DNA from: Holophagales bacterium | GTDB lineage: Bacteria; Acidobacteriota; Thermoanaerobaculia; UBA5066 | DNA length: 64,000 nt | Direction: 5' to 3' | NCBI GenBank assembly: GCA_016716705.1 | Contig: JADJVF010000004.1 | Span: forward strand, 1 to 64,000 | Shown here: positions 61,798-64,000 of the stretch, one piece after another | Position numbering within the stretch: the stretch's first letter is position 1 | Layout: every line of letters starts with the position of its first letter | The notes under the pieces: model-generated | Databases searched by the model: none | The model's input: only the letters and a program-made list of their open reading frames with translations | Told to the model about the DNA's origin: nothing | Program-made: the position numbers and the translations under genes

Positions 61798-63279
61798 ATG
61801 GCCGGCCCGCGTTACCCCAGCCTCTTCCAGGTCAACACGCGGGTCCGGCTGTCCGAGCTCTCCGCGGCGCTCAGACGGCCGGCGACCCTCGACGACGTCC
61901 CGGACGCCGAGCTCGACCGCCTCGCAGCAGACGGCTTCGACCTCGTCTGGCTCCTCGGCGTCTGGCAGACGGGAGAGGCGGCGCGGCGCGTCTCGGCCTC
62001 GAACGAAGGCTGGCGGGCGGAGTACCACCGGGTCCTCCCCGACTTCCGCGAGTCCGACGTCTGCGGCTCCTGCTTCGCGATCCGCGACTACCGGGTCCAC
62101 GCGGACTTCGGCGGCGACGCGGCCCTCGCCCGGCTCCGCGGGCGCCTGCGCGAGCGGGGCCTCCGGCTCATCCTCGACTTCGTCCCGAACCACATGGCGC
62201 CGGACCACCCGTGGGTGGCCGAGCACCCGGACTGGTTCGTCGCGGGAAACGAGGAGCTCCTCGCGCGGCAGCCGCAGAACTACGCCCGCGCGGCGACGAG
62301 GGCTGGGGGTCGCGTCCTCGCCTACGGCCGCGATCCCTACTTCGACGGCTGGCCCGACACGTTCCAGCTGAACTACGGAGACCCCGGCCTGCAGGAGGCG
62401 ATGCTCGGCGAGCTGAAGCGGATCGCGACGCAGTGCGACGGCGTCCGCTGCGACATGGCGATGCTCGTCCTCCCGGAGGTCTTCGAGAGGACGTGGGGAA
62501 TCCGGTCGGCGCCGTTCTGGCCACGGGCCACCGCAACGGTGAAGGCCGACATCCCCGGCTTCCTCTTCATGGCCGAGGTCTACTGGGACCTCGAGTGGAC
62601 GCTCCAGCAGCAGGGCTTCGACTACGCCTACGACAAGCGGCTCTACGACCGCCTCGAGCACGGTCACGCACGGCCCGTCCGCGAGCACTTCTTCGCGGGC
62701 CTCGACTTCCAGGACCGGCTCGCGCGCTTCCTCGAAAACCACGACGAGCCCCGCGCGGCGTCGACCTTCGCCCCGGACGTCCACCGGGCGGCCGCCGTTC
62801 TCACCTTCTTCTCCCCGGGTCTCCGGTTCTTCCACCAGGGGCAGCGCGAGGGGAGGCGCGTCCGGATTCCGGTCCACCTCGGCCGGGGACCGGTCGAAAC
62901 GCCGGACGCAGGTCTCTCCGCGTTCTACGGTGGCCTCCTGGAGTGCCTGAAGGACCCCGCCTTCCGCGACGGGCAGTGGCAGCTTCTGGATTGCCGGCCC
63001 GCGTGGGACGGGAACCCGACGTGCGACGACTTCGTCGCCTTCTCCTGGACCGGTCCGGGAGACCGGCGCCGCCTCGTCGTCGTGAACTACTCCGGGCACC
63101 GGAGCCAGTGCTACGTGGCGATGCCGTGGGGAGACCTCGCCGGGCGCCACTGGTACCTCACCGACCGGCTGGGCCCGGACGCCTACGACCGCAGCGGCGA
63201 CGACCTGGCGGCGAGGGGGCTCTACCTCGACCTGCGCGCGTGGGGCACCCACGTCTTCACCGTCTCCTGCCCGGACTGA
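61798..63279 (+). CDS. Alpha-amylase family (GH13) enzyme
   Basis: 493-residue GH13 enzyme with the four conserved regions: I, DFVPNH at 127-132; II, GVRCDMAML with the nucleophile Asp219; III, MAEVYW with Glu260; IV, FLENHDE at 311-317. A short C-terminal beta domain follows (RRLVVVNYSGHRSQCYVAMPW). No signal peptide. ATG 61798 is preceded by TAGGAGG, in which TAG is the GH63 stop. Coupling to a GH63 gene suggests joint use of a storage or compatible-solute glucoside. Amylase, glucanotransferase and trehalose- or sucrose-type activities cannot be separated here. Confidence 0.9.
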   Translation: MAGPRYPSLFQVNTRVRLSELSAALRRPATLDDVPDAELDRLAADGFDLVWLLGVWQTGEAARRVSASNEGWRAEYHRVLPDFRESDVCGSCFAIRDYRVHADFGGDAALARLRGRLRERGLRLILDFVPNHMAPDHPWVAEHPDWFVAGNEELLARQPQNYARAATRAGGRVLAYGRDPYFDGWPDTFQLNYGDPGLQEAMLGELKRIATQCDGVRCDMAMLVLPEVFERTWGIRSAPFWPRATATVKADIPGFLFMAEVYWDLEWTLQQQGFDYAYDKRLYDRLEHGHARPVREHFFAGLDFQDRLARFLENHDEPRAASTFAPDVHRAAAVLTFFSPGLRFFHQGQREGRRVRIPVHLGRGPVETPDAGLSAFYGGLLECLKDPAFRDGQWQLLDCRPAWDGNPTCDDFVAFSWTGPGDRRRLVVVNYSGHRSQCYVAMPWGDLAGRHWYLTDRLGPDAYDRSGDDLAARGLYLDLRAWGTHVFTVSCPD

Positions 63280-63413
63280 CCGGCGGTTTTCCGGCGATCG
63301 GACAGCGAGTCGCCGGCCGGCGAGGAGCCCGGGTCGGGGCTTGCCGAGCTCGTTCATCGCCCGGAAGTCGCGCATCGGGGAGCCGTGGTCTATCGTCGGG
63401 AGAGGAGGACGGG

Positions 63414-63944
63414 ATGCGGACTGCTCGCGTAATGACTGCGGTGCTGGCTCTCGGGATGGCTGCCTGCTCCACGCTGGAGCTGAACACGGACTACAACCCG
63501 GGGACCGACTTCTCGGGATACCGGACCTTCTCCTTCATGGAGGGGTCGAAGCCGAAGAACCCCGTCTCCCGGAGAAGCGTCGAGTACGCGGTCGGGATGG
63601 CCCTGGAAGGCAAGGGCCTGAAGAACGTCGACGCCGGCGGCGATCTCCTCATCTATGGGCACTTCGTCGCCGACGAGAAGATCCAGGTCGAGTCGTACGG
63701 CTACGGGTCGTACGGCTGGTACGGGTACGGGTGGGGCGGGGGCGTCACGACGACGACGGTGAGGAGGATCCCCGTCGGGACGGTCATGATCGACCTCGTC
63801 GACGCGAAGAAGAAAGAGCTCGTCTGGCGCGGCATCGTCAAGGACGAGATCTCGACGGAGCTCTACCCGGAGGAGCGCGAAAAGAAGGCGATACGGATCG
63901 CGAAGGAGCTCTTTGCGGGGTATCCGCCGGCGCCGAAGAAGTAG
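63414..63944 (+). CDS. DUF4136 lipoprotein
   Basis: 176-residue putative lipoprotein. The signal and lipobox are AVLALGMAACS, with Cys as the lipidation site. The mature part opens NTDYNPGTDFSGYRTFSF, the hallmark of DUF4136, and ends VMIDLVDAKKKELVWRGIVKDEISTELYPEEREKKAIRIAKELFAGYPP. A Gly/Tyr-rich insertion (YGYGSYGWYGYGWGGG) is in the middle. ATG 63414 has AGGAGG six bases upstream. No function is known. The remaining 56 bases of the window hold nothing I recognise. Confidence 0.9.
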   Translation: MRTARVMTAVLALGMAACSTLELNTDYNPGTDFSGYRTFSFMEGSKPKNPVSRRSVEYAVGMALEGKGLKNVDAGGDLLIYGHFVADEKIQVESYGYGSYGWYGYGWGGGVTTTTVRRIPVGTVMIDLVDAKKKELVWRGIVKDEISTELYPEEREKKAIRIAKELFAGYPPAPKK

Positions 63945-64000
63945 AGGCCTCCCCTGCCGGGCATCTTTTTGGGTTGTCCGGCGAATCTCGATGACTAGAC

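Noticed and set aside
1..64000. tRNA, rRNA, insertion sequence, phage or CRISPR elements
   Set aside because: Intergenic gaps are short and none shows a cloverleaf, rRNA segment, transposase, integrase or repeat-spacer pattern by eye; a covariance-model search would be the decisive test.

Overview
The window is a gene-dense, high-GC stretch (about two thirds G+C or more by eye) of a chromosome from a diderm bacterium. Six or more outer-membrane beta-barrel proteins, many signal peptides and lipoproteins, and a glycyl radical enzyme point to a Gram-negative organism with an anaerobic or facultative life style. Acidobacteriota is a reasonable guess from the overall gene mix (LPXTG protein with its own sortase, DUF2252, LolA-like and DUF4136 proteins, GH63/GH13 pair), but no ribosomal or other marker gene is present to prove it. 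I see no tRNA, rRNA, insertion sequence, integrase, phage gene or CRISPR array, and no gene-free stretch over 300 bases.

Layout. Bases 1-2.1 kb: a partial Ca2+/H+ antiporter and a frameshifted beta-propeller lactonase. Bases 2.1-19.7 kb, all on the minus strand: a glycyl radical enzyme (GRE) locus. In order of transcription it encodes a small ABM-domain protein, the GRE, a phosphofructokinase-like protein, a GRE activase joined to a second phosphofructokinase-like protein, two winged-helix/ferredoxin paralogs, two bile-acid:sodium-symporter-like (BASS) carriers, an outer-membrane protein, a rhodanese and a soluble molybdopterin oxidoreductase with Fe-S and NuoF/GltD-like subunits. Bases 19.9-31 kb: a sigma-54 activator, a DszB-like putative desulfinase, an enoyl-CoA hydratase-like protein, a zinc alcohol/glucose dehydrogenase, a SulP anion transporter, a third BASS carrier, another outer-membrane protein and a CoA-disulfide/persulfide reductase with a rhodanese domain. 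Bases 31-43 kb: signalling proteins (CheY-like receiver, GAF-PAS histidine kinase, AraC and NarL regulators) mixed with membrane and outer-membrane proteins and a second SulP transporter. Bases 43.4-51.4 kb: polyphosphate kinase 2 and an amide/aspartate catabolic operon (glutaminase, porin, asparaginase, AspT-type exchanger, a dicarboxylate-transporter fragment, aspartase). Bases 51.5-64 kb: LolA-like protein, 6-phosphogluconolactonase, MscS channel, LPXTG protein with sortase, DUF2252, a GH63-GH13 pair and a DUF4136 lipoprotein.

How the genes may work together. The most interesting part is 2-31 kb. Sulfur-handling folds recur there: two rhodanese domains, a persulfide-reductase-like flavoprotein, a thiosulfate/polysulfide-reductase-like molybdoenzyme, a SulP carrier and a DszB-like protein. 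They surround a GRE whose catalytic loop lacks the Cys-x-Glu signature of most GRE eliminases and decarboxylases. A system that takes up and breaks down an organosulfur or aromatic substrate anaerobically is a plausible but unproven reading.

Caution. At least fourteen otherwise normal genes are interrupted by single-base indels, several of them in G or C runs. Most are more likely draft-sequence errors than pseudogenes, so I annotate the full gene span and say where the frame breaks.
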